64,000 nucleotides of DNA from Gymnorhina tibicen (taxonomy: Eukaryota; Chordata; Aves; Passeriformes; Artamidae): positions 20,364 to 84,363 of the forward strand of contig VXAZ01006903.1 in the NCBI GenBank assembly GCA_013399875.1, given 5' to 3'. Each line of letters starts with the position of its first letter. Position 1 is the stretch's first letter. The position numbers and the translations under genes were made by a program. Positions 1 through 11,412 of the stretch are shown here, piece by piece. The notes under the pieces are model-generated. The model ran no database searches. It saw nothing but the letters and a program-made list of their open reading frames with translations, and was not told the origin of the DNA.

Positions 1-309
1 AGTTTTCAGCACACTGGAAGCTGGTGGTAAGTTCTGTCTGCACTCGGAAAGTGCAGCATCATAACCTGATGCAGATTTGGTCAAGTTCTTGCTAAATATT
101 TACAGCAAAGCTCTAGAACACGACATCCAGAAAAAAATGACATGTGAGTTTTGAAATACTATTTGCAAAAGATCCAGACACATTTCCATGTGCCCCACGC
201 CCCCTCCCCTCCGAAAAACCCAACCAAAAATCCAAACAAAGCAATCTCACAAAGCAGATGGATCAAGCACTCAGTGACCTGCTTTAAAATCAATGGAGAA
301 GAGATTTGC
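1..309. other. unique intergenic DNA
   Basis: I see no gene or repeat family here. A C-rich then A-rich stretch lies near 190-245. The short open frames show no conserved motif. Confidence 0.5.
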
Positions 310-405
310 TGCTGGAACAGCTCTGTGGAGAATGACCAGGGAGCTCCTGGAGCAGGGCCAGCGGAGGCTGCGAGGCTGAGGAAGGGCCTGGAGAGGCTGT
401 GGATT
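310..405 (+). mobile_element. CR1 LINE internal fragment, sense
   Basis: The stretch around 340-390 (agctcctggagcagggccag, then gaggaagggcctggagaggc) is the reverse complement of the matching part of the antisense CR1 at about 2115-2200. It is therefore a sense CR1 fragment. It abuts an antisense CR1 3' end at about 418, so two pieces of opposite orientation meet here. Confidence 0.6.
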
Positions 406-417
406 CACCATCCACAG

Positions 418-760
418 ATCATAGAATGGTAAAATCACGGAATCATTTAGGTTGGAAAAGACCTCCAAGATCATCAAGTCCAACCTTTGACCAAACACCA
501 CCATGTCACTTAACTGTACCACGAAGTGCCACGTCCACTTATTTCCTGAACACTTCCAAGGATGGTGAATCCACCACTTCCCTGGGCAGCCTGTGCCACT
601 CTGGATATGTGACAGTGCTATCCAGAGACCTGCTGAACACAATCTGGGCAGTCTGCTCTGGTCCTTTCTGACCAGACATTTGGACTGGACCACTTCCAGG
701 GTTCCGTTCCCTCTCCTCCTGTCCCTGTTCCCTGGCAGGAAGGACTGCCTTCCCACGTCA
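418..760 (-). mobile_element. CR1 LINE 3' end, antisense
   Basis: It starts with the reverse-complemented CR1 terminus (atagaatggt ... aatcatttaggttggaaaag) and continues through 'atcatcaagtccaacc', 'gaagtgccacgtcc', 'cacttccaaggatggtgaat' and 'ttccctgggcagcctgtgcc', all in CR1 3'UTR order. Beyond about 610 the match weakens, but 'cctcctgtccctgttccctgg' near 712-735 fits older CR1 sequence. The copy is non-coding, 5'-truncated and diverged. Confidence 0.85.
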
Positions 761-1742
761 GCAGTGCTGGGATTTTGTGGGAATGTGTAAGACACGCATA
801 CACTTGGATTTGAGCACTGGCATTAACATAGGTTATTTTGCACTTTTGCCTTTCCCTACTAATTTCTACCATTTTGTCTGACTTCTCACTCTGTTGAGAT
901 GACCTCTCATGGGCTGCCTATCCCAAGAGTGATGTCATGCTCTCGAATGATCGGCATGGAGCCAGTCACAGTTTTATCTTTGTTTTTCCATGTATTATCC
1001 TCTAAATGTACCTATAATGAATTTATAAAGTACTATCCTTGGGAGCACTCAAGTGCTCTATTTTCAGAAGGGTTTCAGAAGCATTATTTTTAAGAAGCAT
1101 TAGTCTTAAGACTGAGACTGTAACAATAAGACCTTTTTTCAGACAAATGTGTGAAAATTAAGGTCCTTCTAACATCTGTGTGTTTGAATACACAGGAGTA
1201 GATACAGCTGCTCTTCTCCAAGCCAGGAAAGCACTTATAGTGCAAGTACTTCATGGAGTGAATGGAGAGGGAATAAGTGTGATTAATAACCAGCTACTGT
1301 TAATTAGCAGCCTTTCTCCTACTCTATGCCAGAGGGCTTGGTAGTATAAATGACTGATTCCCTACAGTGCCAGATAAACACAAGTTCATTATCCTTAATT
1401 TCTTTTCACAATTTTTCCTTTTGACAAGAAATGGATATATGAAATCCGAGACTTTCCAAGTTCATAGGTGTTTCCTTACTTGAGAGTGTGGACCAGAACA
1501 AGAGCAGGACTCTTGATGATTTAGTAAGATTCATTATTATTTTTATTATTTAATATTAATTTAAAAATTTAATATTAACTTATTTAATAGGAGGATTCCT
1601 GGTCATTTTCACACCTAGGGAAGTCTACTTAATGATGTCAACAAAGAAACAAAAACTTTTAGAGCAAGCCGGAGATGTTTATATCATTAATGGATTGATA
1701 TGAGCTGGTATAACCTTCACAGAAGGCTTGGAAAAAGTAATC
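761..1742. other. unique AT-rich intergenic DNA
   Basis: No gene or repeat family is recognised. Positions 1530-1590 are a low-complexity AT block built from attatt and taatatta words. Confidence 0.5.
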
Positions 1743-2395
1743 ACAGAATGCTGGGATGGGTCAGGCTGGAAGGGCCCTCAGTGGCTCATCTGGTGCCACC
1801 GCCCTGCTCCAGCAGGGCCATCCCAGAGCACAGGGCACAGGATTGTGTCCAGAGGGTTCTGGCATATCCCCAGGGAGGAGACTCCACAGCCTCTCTGGAC
1901 AATCTGCTCAGGGCTGGGCCCTGCCCGGGGCAGGAGTTGTGCCGCCCGTGCAGGGAATTGCTGGGCTCAGCCCCTGCCCGTCCCTCTGGTGCCACTGCTG
2001 GGCCCCGGAGCAGAGCCCGGGCCCTGCCCTGAGCCCTCCCTGCAGCCAGGGACACCCAGGGCTGAGGGCCCCTCTCGGCCGGGGCTCCTCTCGAGGCCGA
2101 GCAGCCCCAGCTCCCTCAGCCCTTCCCGGGCACGGAGATGCTCCAGGCCCTTCCTCAGCCCTGCAGCCTCCACTGGCCCCGCTCCAGGAGCTCCCTGTTC
2201 CTGCTGTGCTGAGGATCCAGAACTGGGCACGGCACTCCAGAGGTGCTCCCAGGGCTGGGCAGAGGGGCAGGATCACTCCCTGACCTGCTGGGAATGCTCA
2301 TTCCCAGGATCCCGTTGGTCGCTTGGCCCCCAGGGCACTGCTGGCTCATGGACCTTCTGGAAATGCTCTGCTGGTTGAAAACTCCTTGAGGTCAG
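1743..2395 (-). mobile_element. CR1 LINE, about 650 bp, antisense, GC-rich
   Basis: It opens with a reverse-complemented CR1 end (cacagaatgctgggatgggt, ggctggaagggccctca). It then runs through the 3'UTR and into the region that encodes the ORF2 C-terminus (cctcagcccttcccgggcac, gatgctccaggcccttcctc, gaggatccagaactgggcac). It is much richer in G+C than its surroundings. Open frames of 90-216 codons on both strands are side effects of this composition, and none is the CR1 reading frame. It is one of the longest CR1 copies in the window and is 5'-truncated. Confidence 0.85.
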
Positions 2396-3937
2396 GATAA
2401 TAACAGGAAGAAATGTCACATATGTTGGTATTTTCCTTCCCAAACACGGGGAGCATCCTCTCTCTCAGTTCCAGAACTCTGTGGTCACAGTGGTATTAGA
2501 CAGGCAGACTTGTTTTCACCTCTCAAGGCCGTTTCCATGTTCAGGAGACTTCCCAAACACTTTGCAGCATTAGGGATAATACTTGAGCCTAATTTTACCC
2601 ATTTTTGAATTGCATCACATGATGGTTATTCCACGCAGCTCGACAGGTGAGGACAAGAACTGAGGAATATCTAAGTCCTACTTTGCTAATGATCAGAAGA
2701 AAATAGCACCTCCAAGACTGGGAGGTTATTACCTATTTTTTGTTATGTTATTGACCTCATTAAACTCAAACTCTGAAAATGATAACTGTCCATGGAAATT
2801 TCAGTTTTCCAATGTGTTATCTCCTTTCTTCTTCAGATTGTCTTATTTAATGCATGGAACAATTTATTTCAGCTTTCACTTGATAGACATGTTACTGCTG
2901 CGAGCCAGTGTAAACCCTAAGTCTAGAACTAAGCATTAGATCAGGTATTAAAATTGATAGCAGATGTGGGCAAACTTCATATAAGCAGAAACACAGATGG
3001 AAGTTGGTGGGAATGCGGCACACACACCCGTGTTAAGTCTGCCATGGTGTTACTGTGCTGAACTCCAGCAGGAAAAAATGCTTTTAATGGCTTTAGAAAA
3101 TTATGGAGTGAAAATTAAAGTTACAGTGGTTGAAATTTATCATGTTCTTAATATATCTATTTTTTTTTTTTCTTTTTTCCTGAAGGCATATATACCCATA
3201 AATATTCACCCTTTGTTTTCAAAAAGAACTCGAATTCATTTAGCTTGGCCGGTCCTTCCAATGCATTCTAAAGTTTGTTAACATAGCCCTGCCATTCCTT
3301 AAGGAAATCTATTTAATCTTTCCACACACATATATTTTCTCCTGATTCATATCCATCTGCTCATCCAGTGAAATATGAGAATATTTCTTAGTTAAAAGTT
3401 TAGTACTTTCAAGGTTTTGGCTGGCACAGCTCTGTCCCTCAGCTGGGTGATGCCAGTTGAACCATGCCCAGAAGAGTTCTATGACCTTTAACATAATGGA
3501 ACTTCATAACCTCCACCGTCTGCTACACGGAAGTCAAAATCACAGTGTAGTTGGGGAAAACCAAAAAGAAGTGGGTAATGCGGTCTCAGAAATGTTAAAG
3601 GGAAGTTTTTGTTTTCGACTGCACTGGAATTTTCTTGATTTGGATATCTGGTGATGGTCAAGAGCAGATGGTCTCCTGCTCCTGAGAGGGTTGTGTTGAG
3701 GATGACTGGACAACTCTGGAGGTCAAGTCATTGATGGTGGAAGCAGCGTTTTGGTTTCTATGGTCACACAAGAATCTTTGAGGACTGCCAAGTGCGAGAG
3801 ACAAGAACCACCTGACAGAGTGGGACAAAGATGCCTTTTCCAGGCTGGCCCATCTGGAAAGGAGATCTCTGAACTAGGAACTGGGAAATGAGCTGGCTCA
3901 GAGCCAGGAGAGGGCAGACCAACATGGGCAGTATTAA
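2396..3937. other. unique intergenic DNA
   Basis: No gene is recognised. A polypyrimidine run lies at about 3160-3180. The short frames at 2997-3281 and 3457-3654 have no domain signature. 3640-3935 is somewhat G-rich and could hold an unrecognised old repeat. Confidence 0.5.
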
Positions 3938-4078
3938 GTGTTCCAGGCAAGGCTGGACAGGGCTTGGAGCAGCCTGGTCTAGTGGAAGGTGTCCCTGCCC
4001 ATGGAAGGGGGTGGAATTAGATGAGCTTTAAAGGTCCTTTCCAACCCAAGCCATCCTGTGAATCTATGATTTCATGAT
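3938..4078 (+). mobile_element. CR1 LINE 3' end, sense
   Basis: The order is CR1: 'aaggctggacagggcttgga', 'gcctggtctagtggaaggtg', 'tccctgcccatgg', 'aggtcctttccaacccaagc', ending in the decayed terminal repeat 'aatctatgatttcatgatt'. Only the last 140 bases of the element remain. Confidence 0.93.
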
Positions 4079-4179
4079 TGTGGTGACTGTGCTGCAGACC
4101 TCGTGACTGAGAAGAAGTAGGTGAGCCCCTCATTTTTACAGGAATTCCAACAGGAATCGCATGAAAATCAACAGTGGGA

Positions 4180-4470
4180 AGCGCTAAGTCCTTCCGGTGG
4201 GGAGAAACAAATCCATGCTCTAGTCCATTCTGGGTACCACATGGCTGGAAGGCAGCTTAGCTGCAAAGGAGGACCTGGGGGTCCTGGCAAACACCAAAGC
4301 TGCACAAAGGTCCACGTGCCCAAAGGCAGCCAGTAGCCTTTGGGAAGAGCAGGGTCAAGGGAAGAGTCCTTACCACGTCACACAACGCTGGGATACACAG
4401 CTGGAGCGATGTGTCCAGTGCTGGACAAGAGGGACAGGGACTTAGCAGGGTTAGTCCAGCAAGGACTTTA
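4180..4470 (+). mobile_element. decayed CR1 ORF2 fragment, sense
   Basis: Short words in the right order resemble the C-terminal part of CR1 ORF2: 'aaaggaggacctgggggtcc' (4265-4284), then 'gctggagcgatgtgtccag' (about 4400-4420) and 'gttagtccagcaaggac' (4450-4466). The match is broken by deletions and has no usable reading frame. It may belong to the same insertion as the 3' ends just downstream. Confidence 0.45.
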
Positions 4471-4489
4471 TTTGATGTTGCTTTGAGGA

Positions 4490-4546
4490 AGCAGCACAGG
4501 AAAATCTCCAGATATCTTTTCCGACCTCAGCTATCCTATGGTCTGG
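4490..4546 (+). mobile_element. short CR1-like 3' end, sense
   Basis: 'gatatcttttccgacctcag' followed by 'ctatcctatggtctgg' looks like a degraded CR1 terminus (ttccaacctcagctattctg type). It lies about 30 bases before a second, clearer CR1 terminus, so two CR1 ends are stacked. Confidence 0.4.
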
Positions 4547-4576
4547 ACATTCTGCCGTGTTATTCTCCTTTAAGTT

Positions 4577-4668
4577 TGGTGGAAGCTGTCCCTGCCCATG
4601 CAGGGGGGTTGGAACTAAATGGTTGTTAAGGCCACTTCCAACCCAAGCCACGCTGGGATTCTGAGATC
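4577..4668 (+). mobile_element. CR1 LINE 3' end, sense
   Basis: 'ggtggaagctgtccctgccc', 'atgcaggggggttggaacta', 'aaggccacttccaacccaag' and 'ccacgctgggattctgaga' give the last 90 bases of a CR1. It is non-coding and extremely 5'-truncated. Confidence 0.9.
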
Positions 4669-5885
4669 AAAGTAATTTTCAAAGTAGCATCTGATGTGGG
4701 AAAAAAACCTGAATGTGCAAAATTTTGTAGGTGGAGCACCAAGCATTTTCTGATAAAAAGCTGTAAAGTACCTGGTAATAACCCTTGCAGGATAAAAGCA
4801 TGTGAATGTTTTAAATATTTTGATGAAACCATCTGTGAACGTCCAGTGCTTCCATTATAGCAATTCTCTCAGATATAATAACGGGGAAGAATTACAATGA
4901 AATAAACATCAAAGTGAGTGTTAAAATAGGAGCATTTTTGACAACAAATGTTCTTTAAAGGGTGAGAGCTGTGGGTCCACAAACCATAAAATCAATGAAA
5001 CTTTTAAGTAAAATTTCGGAATTATATCAGTTAAGTAGTGGGTACACCTGCAAAATATATTTTGCATTCAGCCCACTAATTACAGGACATCCATCACTTC
5101 TGAATCTTCTCAACAACAAATTACATAAAGTTCTCTACATCCTCCAGCCCGTATTATTGTACCAATATCTTATTTCTCTCAGAGATAATTTATGTTGCTC
5201 CTCTCACGGATGTGTTGCCAAGCCATTATTCACATATTTTGCTACTATAAAAACAACAATGTGCAGACAAGTCCTGCACTTCTTTCTGGAGGCAGTGAGA
5301 CTGGGGCCAGATCTGAATTTATGGTGGTGAAAAGTTTATATTCCAGTGCCAAAGAGTTTAAAAGCCTTGCGCTTGGTCAGCTCTGGAGCTGTTGGAAATT
5401 CCAATGTTTTTTGAAAAATAAGCATTTAGTCCTCACAATTAATAAGGTGAATGCCTGCTCCAAGACTATAAGGGACCAGTAAATCATAAAGATGAGTAAA
5501 GTCTTCTCCTCCAAAGGTCACAGTGTCAATAAAAAACCCGAAAGTGAAAAATGTATAAAGAGCCATAAAAACATCTGGTTCCAACCTAGAATGAATTTTC
5601 ATTTACAATAATATAAAACTTTTCTGAGTTATTTTTTAACACTGCCCTTTCCAGCTGCATCTCTCGTACAGGACAGAGACATTATCTACTTAAACAAGCA
5701 AAGGTGGGTGAAGTGTTTGTAGTTCAGTTCTTGTGCTGTAGAGATTAAAGAAACCAGACTATTGCACGATTTACACACACCTGCCTAAACAGCACTGCAA
5801 ACAATAGTCACCTCTGAGAATCCATTGTTTAAATTGTAATGTCCCAAAACTATGGAAACATGTCTACCAGGAATGTACATCTGTC
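4669..5885. other. unique intergenic DNA
   Basis: No gene is recognised. The largest frame (4962-5330, 122 codons) has no domain features. The sequence is AT-rich without tandem repeats. Confidence 0.5.
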
Positions 5886-6050
5886 CAGGCTGTGGCTGCC
5901 CCTGGATCCCTGGAAGCATCCAAGGCCAGGTTGGACGTGGCTTGGAGCACCCTGGGATAGTGGAAGGTGTCCCTGCCCACGGCAGGGGATGAAGCTGGAT
6001 GGGCTTTAAGGCTCCTTCCAAACCAAACCACTCCAGGATTTTACGATCCT
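5886..6050 (+). mobile_element. CR1 LINE 3' end, sense
   Basis: The 'ggctgtggctgcccctggat', 'ccaaggccaggttggacgtg', 'gatagtggaaggtgtccctg' and 'ctccttccaaaccaaaccac' blocks follow CR1 order. This is the 'gctgcccctggatccctgg' subfamily, also seen at 17.5, 27.5, 37.2, 47.2 and 54.0 kb. Confidence 0.93.
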
Positions 6051-6524
6051 ATTATTTAGCCATTTTCTTTTCTTTTCAAGTCACTAGAGTTAAAAACAGC
6101 GAGTAAAGCAAGCTCTGGGATGCATCCATGGAACTGCCTAAACCCATCATAAAAAGTATATAACCCATTCATGGCTGCAAAGCACTTCCTGTGGAAGCAA
6201 GACAAATCACTTCTTACCCCCTATAAACTTTTCAGGAACAATCAGGAGCTGTCAAAGGAGTTGCAATTACTTACAAATCTGGGTGTCTTTCTCCTTCCAG
6301 CAATAAAATTTATGTAAGAGCTCTAGGTGCTATTTCACTTTGACTGTCTTTCCACTTTTACACTTTATCCTCAAATAAAATGTTGTTAATTCAACGTGAA
6401 AATGATGCAGTGTCAGAGAAAGGTCTTTTACGCATATTTCTTACTCTTTATTTTTAAACAGCTGAACAGCCCAAATGCCTACTACCAGGTTCCCTACTTT
6501 GGAATATCGATTTTTGCTTTGCAG
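6051..6524. other. unique intergenic DNA
   Basis: Nothing is recognised. The sequence is AT-rich unique DNA. Confidence 0.5.
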
Positions 6525-6598
6525 TGGTTGTGGTGGTGGGGTGACCTTGGCCAGCTCTGGGATGCCCAGGTGTCCTCTGCTCTCAGCCACAGAAATAT
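6525..6598 (-). mobile_element. possible avian ERV LTR terminus, antisense
   Basis: 'ggtggggtgaccttggccag', then 'ggatgcccaggtgtcctctg', resembles the reverse complement of the 3' end of an LTR family common in birds (…gtgaccttggctggatgccaggtgcccacc…). Related pieces occur at 23.06 and 39.67 kb. Only about 70 bases match, from memory of the family, so this is tentative. Confidence 0.35.
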
Positions 6599-7582
6599 TT
6601 GCCCATATTTGCAGAGAATATTTGCTAGAAGGCTTCGATAACCATTAAGCCTTGACCATTAGATAAATTATAGTTTATGGTTTTTTGCATATAAAATTTC
6701 TATTTTAAAAAATAACGAAGATATTAAGCAAAACTGCAGTTTTTGAGTTCTGGAAAATTAAACATTACACTATACTTTTCATTATAGTTTTTTTTATTTT
6801 ATTATTACTAGCTAGAAAGATAATGCATCCCCAAAGTTTTACTGAAAGACTTGAAAAGGCCTCTTATTATGGAAAATATACCCACGCTTATTGTTTTACT
6901 TTTTTCCTCTCTGATGAAATAGGTACATTTTCTATTTAATTTGTATTAGCAACAAGCTCCCCATTAAAATCTAAGTTAAGCAAACAACGGAAAGGTTCCC
7001 ATGTGTTTTGGTTTATCGACAGGTTTTTACCTTAACCCAGTTTGTGTCAGATCATCACAGTTTTACATAAGCAAGATTTAATTACTGGAAATGCAAAATT
7101 AATAGTTTCCCCGAGTTTTAGAATGACTTGAACAAACACTTACTTGTTTAGATCAAAGAAAGCAATTAAAGATATTCGGGAAAATTTTAATTACACAAAC
7201 CATATTTGTATTTCTAACCCAGAGCCAATTCAATTGAATGTTGCTTAAAAATGCATTATTCTTGTTCAGGGAGTATATTAGTCCTATAAGTTCCTGAAAA
7301 GCTTTAAAAAAATTACTTTTCAGTTTGTTTTCTAACTCACAAAACAGGAAACCAGAATGAAGTGACCTTGTGGCTGCTGCTTTCCTCATCCCTCACACTT
7401 GCCACTAAAGCCACTTGCTAGGTACTCTGTGTTCTTAAAGGCACACAAATGGTCACCAGGAGCTCAGATAAAACTCTCAGGAAGGGTCCAGGTATCAGTT
7501 TAAATTATACACCCTGACCAATTGTCAACCCAGTATTAGTTTAAAGGCTCCAAAATCTCCTGATCTTGATGTGTTTTACCCA
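6599..7582. other. unique AT-rich intergenic DNA
   Basis: No gene or repeat family is seen. 6670-6800 is very AT-rich (runs of tttttattttattatt). Frames are short and unremarkable. Confidence 0.5.
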
Positions 7583-7663
7583 GAGGGGACATTTCCCAAG
7601 GGGCTGGAACCAGATGACTTTCAGGGTCCCTTCCAACCCAAACCATTCTGTGATTCTGTGACT
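7583..7663 (+). mobile_element. CR1 LINE 3' terminus, sense
   Basis: 'caaggggctggaaccagatg', then 'cagggtcccttccaaccca' and 'aaccattctgtgattctgtg', forms the last 80 bases of CR1. It is the first of three very short sense CR1 ends within 1 kb. Confidence 0.9.
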
Positions 7664-8165
7664 TTTCATCTGTGACTTGGCTTAGCTGCTTCTTGTACAA
7701 CCGTGTCACCTGTGACATCCTTTGGCAAGAATTCCAGCACTTCCTTGTCATTGTGTGTTTTCCATGCTATGTCCCATGAGCTGGCACCAGAATCATCACC
7801 TCACAGCCAACAGTCTGGGTAAGAGAGGAGTTCAGAGGGGATGTTGGAGTGGATGCGTCATCGGGACTTTGGCAGCAGCAACATTTCCCTCCGAGTCACA
7901 TCTTGACTCCCTCCTGTCTCCTCAAGTCCTTCTTAGAGTGGATTTCCCTTCTTTGGGGTGCACCTTCTTATCACCAATGCATCCCTCTTCCTACCCAGCA
8001 TCGATAAAGGCATCACCCAAACTTCCTTTCTTTTTTCAAGAGCTTCTATCGACTTTCTTGTGAGGAGTAGGAAGGGGAAGGTGGGTCCATGGCTGTCCCA
8101 AGGAGGGCAGGGAAGCAGAAGAAAGTCTGCAGAAAATAGCACGGAGGAAAAGGCGTTCTTCTGGA
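7664..8165. other. unique intergenic DNA
   Basis: No gene is recognised. Overlapping frames occur on both strands (7722-8063 plus, 7933-8259 minus). Their peptides have no known domain, and the overlap suggests chance. Confidence 0.5.
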
Positions 8166-8242
8166 CATGGTGGGATTCAGCCAAGGGTTGGACTTGATGA
8201 TCCTGAAGGTCTTTTCCAACCTTACTGATCCTGTGATTGTGC
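8166..8242 (+). mobile_element. CR1 LINE 3' terminus, sense
   Basis: 'gccaagggttggacttgatg', then 'atcctgaaggtcttttccaa' and 'ccttactgatcctgtgattg', matches the CR1 subfamily ending '…ggttggacttgatgatctt…ttccaaccttaatgattctgtg'. About 75 bases survive. Confidence 0.9.
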
Positions 8243-8526
8243 ATTTCTGCACAGGACACTTAAGGCCTGATTCCAGCAATGCAAGTGCACAACATTTTCA
8301 GAGAGCCAGTTTCAGGGCAAGGGTAGAACACGAATTTCTCTGTGCTCGGGGCTGTTCAGTGGTTCAGGCTTTGCTCAGTTCAATCCCAGTGAATAGTGCT
8401 TTATTCAGGCTAAAATTCTGATTTCCCCAGGAATGCTAAATTATGTCTTTCCCTGTGATCTCTTAGCTGATGGAGCAACATAAGGAATAAAATGCTACTT
8501 GATATAAGGAAAGGTTCAGGAATCAA

Positions 8527-8594
8527 CCAGGGGGTTGGAGCCAGGTGATCTTTAAGGTGCCTTGCAATAAACCATTCCGGGATTCCATGATTAT
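8527..8594 (+). mobile_element. CR1 LINE 3' terminus, sense
   Basis: 'ccagggggttggagccaggt' followed by 'gatctttaaggtgccttgca' and 'aaaccattccgggattccat' is a diverged 68-bp CR1 terminus. Confidence 0.85.
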
Positions 8595-9390
8595 ATTTGT
8601 GTGCATAATATTAAGGCATCTTCAAGGAAAAGTGACCTTGAAAGAATGCTCTAGGTTAAAGACACCAAGTAATTCAATTTTAAAAAAGAACAAACTACGA
8701 AGGAACAGACAACCAAACTGCAATCTGCTTCATGTACAGCAGGAATTGTCTGTTCAATTTTTGCTGTTTTGGGTACTTGTGCACAACTTAGTTTGGATTT
8801 TTTTTCCCTTCACTTCTGTAGATTTTAATCTGTTTTAGTGTGAAACTAATGGATGAACTAGAAAGGCTCTGTTACAGAGAGACAAATAGATGTAACACCT
8901 TGCTATTTACCCAGAGCAGGCAGCTTGTGATTGAGGAGAGAATTGACTATTATGCTATTCTGGCAAGCATAAAGAGACATTTAAAAGGTATAACACCAGC
9001 TGCCCACGGAAATCCAACACAAGGCAGCACTTTTTCATCTGGTGTTGTACATCTGTTTTCAGTGGCTCATCCAGCACATTCTCCTGCTGAAATAACCACA
9101 CAAAGAGACAGAAATGGAGCATTAGTGGCAGGCAGAGTTCATCCTACTGCTTCTGGATAAGACACTGACAATGAACATTAATAGACCAAACCATCTCAGT
9201 CTGAGCTGAAAATACCATTAATATAATTGGTTCCTACACACTGTGAGAAATGAAGTTGCTGTATTAAAATTTAAAATAAAAAATGCCTTCTTCACGAAGA
9301 GAAAAAAGCTGTTTTGTATAGGAAATTTTTATATTATTTCTCCTTTCTTTTCACTATCTGTTCTTACGTAAAAAAATAAAAAAGGAAACC
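8595..9390. other. unique intergenic DNA
   Basis: No gene is recognised. A 106-codon frame at 8840-9160 shows no domain or splice context that I can support. Confidence 0.5.
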
Positions 9391-9585
9391 TTCAAAGATG
9401 GGAGCTCCATCACCTCCCTGGGCAGCCCCTGACAATGTTTAACAATGCTTTCCATGGAGAAATTCCTCCTGATGTCCAACCTGAACCTCCCCTGGCACAG
9501 CTTGAGGCCGTTTCCTCTTGTCCCATCCCTTGCTCCCTGGAAGTAGAGCCCGACCCCCACCTGGCTGCACCCTCCCTTCACTGAT
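9391..9585 (-). mobile_element. CR1 LINE fragment, antisense
   Basis: 'tcacctccctgggcagcccc', then 'ctgatgtccaacctgaacct', 'cccctggcacagcttgaggc', 'cgtttcctcttgtcccatcc' and 'agagcccgacccccacctgg', runs through the CR1 3' region in reverse complement. The extreme 3' end is absent, so this is an internal piece truncated on both sides. Confidence 0.88.
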
Positions 9586-11281
9586 AATAAAGCACAAATT
9601 CAATGTAGAGAAGAGCCCATGTGGGCCATATAATTTAATTCTTTATTTGCGACACACTGTACTTGTTTTGTAAGCTGTTTTTCCCATAAATACAGTCTCT
9701 GTTTTGTATCTGTATAATTTGTTCTGTCATGTTCTGCAGGAGCGGAGACACATGTCAACAATGTATGACAAAACAATGCTAACAAATATTAAGTTTATGG
9801 AAAAGGAAATATATCATCGTGGTTCTGCAACTTTTACCTTTCCCGGTAAAAACACAGCCCAATTTTCACAGTGGGAACTCAGCACATCCACAGAATGCTC
9901 GAGCACTTGCTCCTTTAGAGCATCAATCAATGTACTTAAATGTTTTTCAGAGCAAAAATGGATTAGAATGCAAATTAAATTGAGTGAATTGCAGACGCAA
10001 TCCAAGTTAGCGGTCACATTACATCGGAGCAACAATTTAATATCATTTCTGCTCCTTCCTGAGTGCTTTTTATTAAGCTGTGTGACAGCTGGCACAGCTG
10101 GCCAGAACTGCTCCTTGGCTGTGCATCCTCTCTGCCAACCACTAAAGCAGCAAGGAATGAAAAGCCTTTTCAGTTAATCTAAAAATACTGTAATATATAC
10201 TATAATACACCATCTGAGCGTTTCAGAGTTATTAATATATTTCTTTACCTCAGAATCAATATTGCTCCCTGTTTGAAAGGAAGACGAATTATAAAAAAGG
10301 CCAAGAGAGAAATTTTGTCAATTATGACACTCATTTTCAAGGGTGACACTGGGACTTGCTCAAATAAGCCCTAATGATCCTGTAGCCATACATGACAATA
10401 GGATTTACCTGGCTGTCTTGTCCATCTGGATTCAAAAGTTTTAGGATTCTCCACAATCTTGAGGATGCTCAGAAAAAGGGAAGGAGGAGAGGCAGCTGAA
10501 TCGTTGTTTGTAAGGCTGGAGGATTTTCTAGTGTAGCACAGCATGAATAATCTTCTGAATCAAGAAACACTCTTATTTCTTCTGGGTTTTTTTCTTAATT
10601 TCTTTTTTATTTATTTTTATTCCACATAAATATTCTGACTGCTGCAACATCCCTTCCCCAATTGTATTTGTAGCCCTTTTACAAACTGAAGCAATGAAAA
10701 TATTTTAGTATTTTTTCCCAGATATAGGTTGAAGAGTGGGGAAGTCTGAATTCATCCACAATAACCCAAACCTGGCAAAACAAACCAGCCTGACATAGGG
10801 AGACATGAGGAAAAGTCATTGGAACACTTTGTTTTCCTCAGCTTCAAAGAAACAAAAAATAATCAAAACAATGCAAGGGAAGTTTTAAAGTGTAAAATCC
10901 GATGACTTTTTTTTTTTGTGTGTGAGGCTTATTTTAATATCTAAATCGAAACTGTTTCGATACGTAATTATTTTATGCTGTGCTCTCATCAGGCATGGGA
11001 TTACTCTCGGTGTTTGACTCATTGGAAGGGCTGACCCCTTCAGCTGGAATGCTAACAGCTTTCCTTCCCATCTTCCAGTATTTAAATGAAAAGATCGATC
11101 TATTCAATCATCTGAACATTTTCCTTGGTGTTTTCCAGCTTGCAGCATAGTACCATATATTCCATTAGGGTTTTTTATTTTATTATTTTGTTTTCTTTTC
11201 AATATAGGAAGAACCTGGGTTTTTATGGGTGTTAGAATAGAGTTTAACCACTCACCTGGTGTCAGCCCCAGTGAAGTAACC
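9586..11281. other. unique intergenic DNA
   Basis: No gene is recognised. A 157-codon frame at 9704-10177 overlaps a 93-codon frame on the other strand and has no domain signature. AT-rich runs lie near 10590-10620 and a poly-T run lies near 10908-10917. Confidence 0.5.
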
Positions 11282-11412
11282 ACAGAGTCACAGAATCCCA
11301 GGATGGTTTGGGTTGGAAGGGACCTTAAACCCATCCCTTTCCATGCCCTGCCATGGGCAGGGACTTCTCCCTCTATCCCAGCTTGCTCCAAGTCCCATCC
11401 AACCTGGCCATC
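11282..11412 (-). mobile_element. CR1 LINE 3' end, antisense
   Basis: 'gagtcacagaatcccaggat', 'ggtttgggttggaagggacc', 'ccctgccatgggcagggact' and 'agtcccatccaacctggcca' read as the CR1 terminus in reverse complement. Confidence 0.92.

Noticed and set aside
1728..2378. 216-codon open frame and overlapping frames on both strands
   Set aside because: They lie inside a GC-rich antisense CR1. The frames are not the CR1 coding frame and arise from low stop-codon density.
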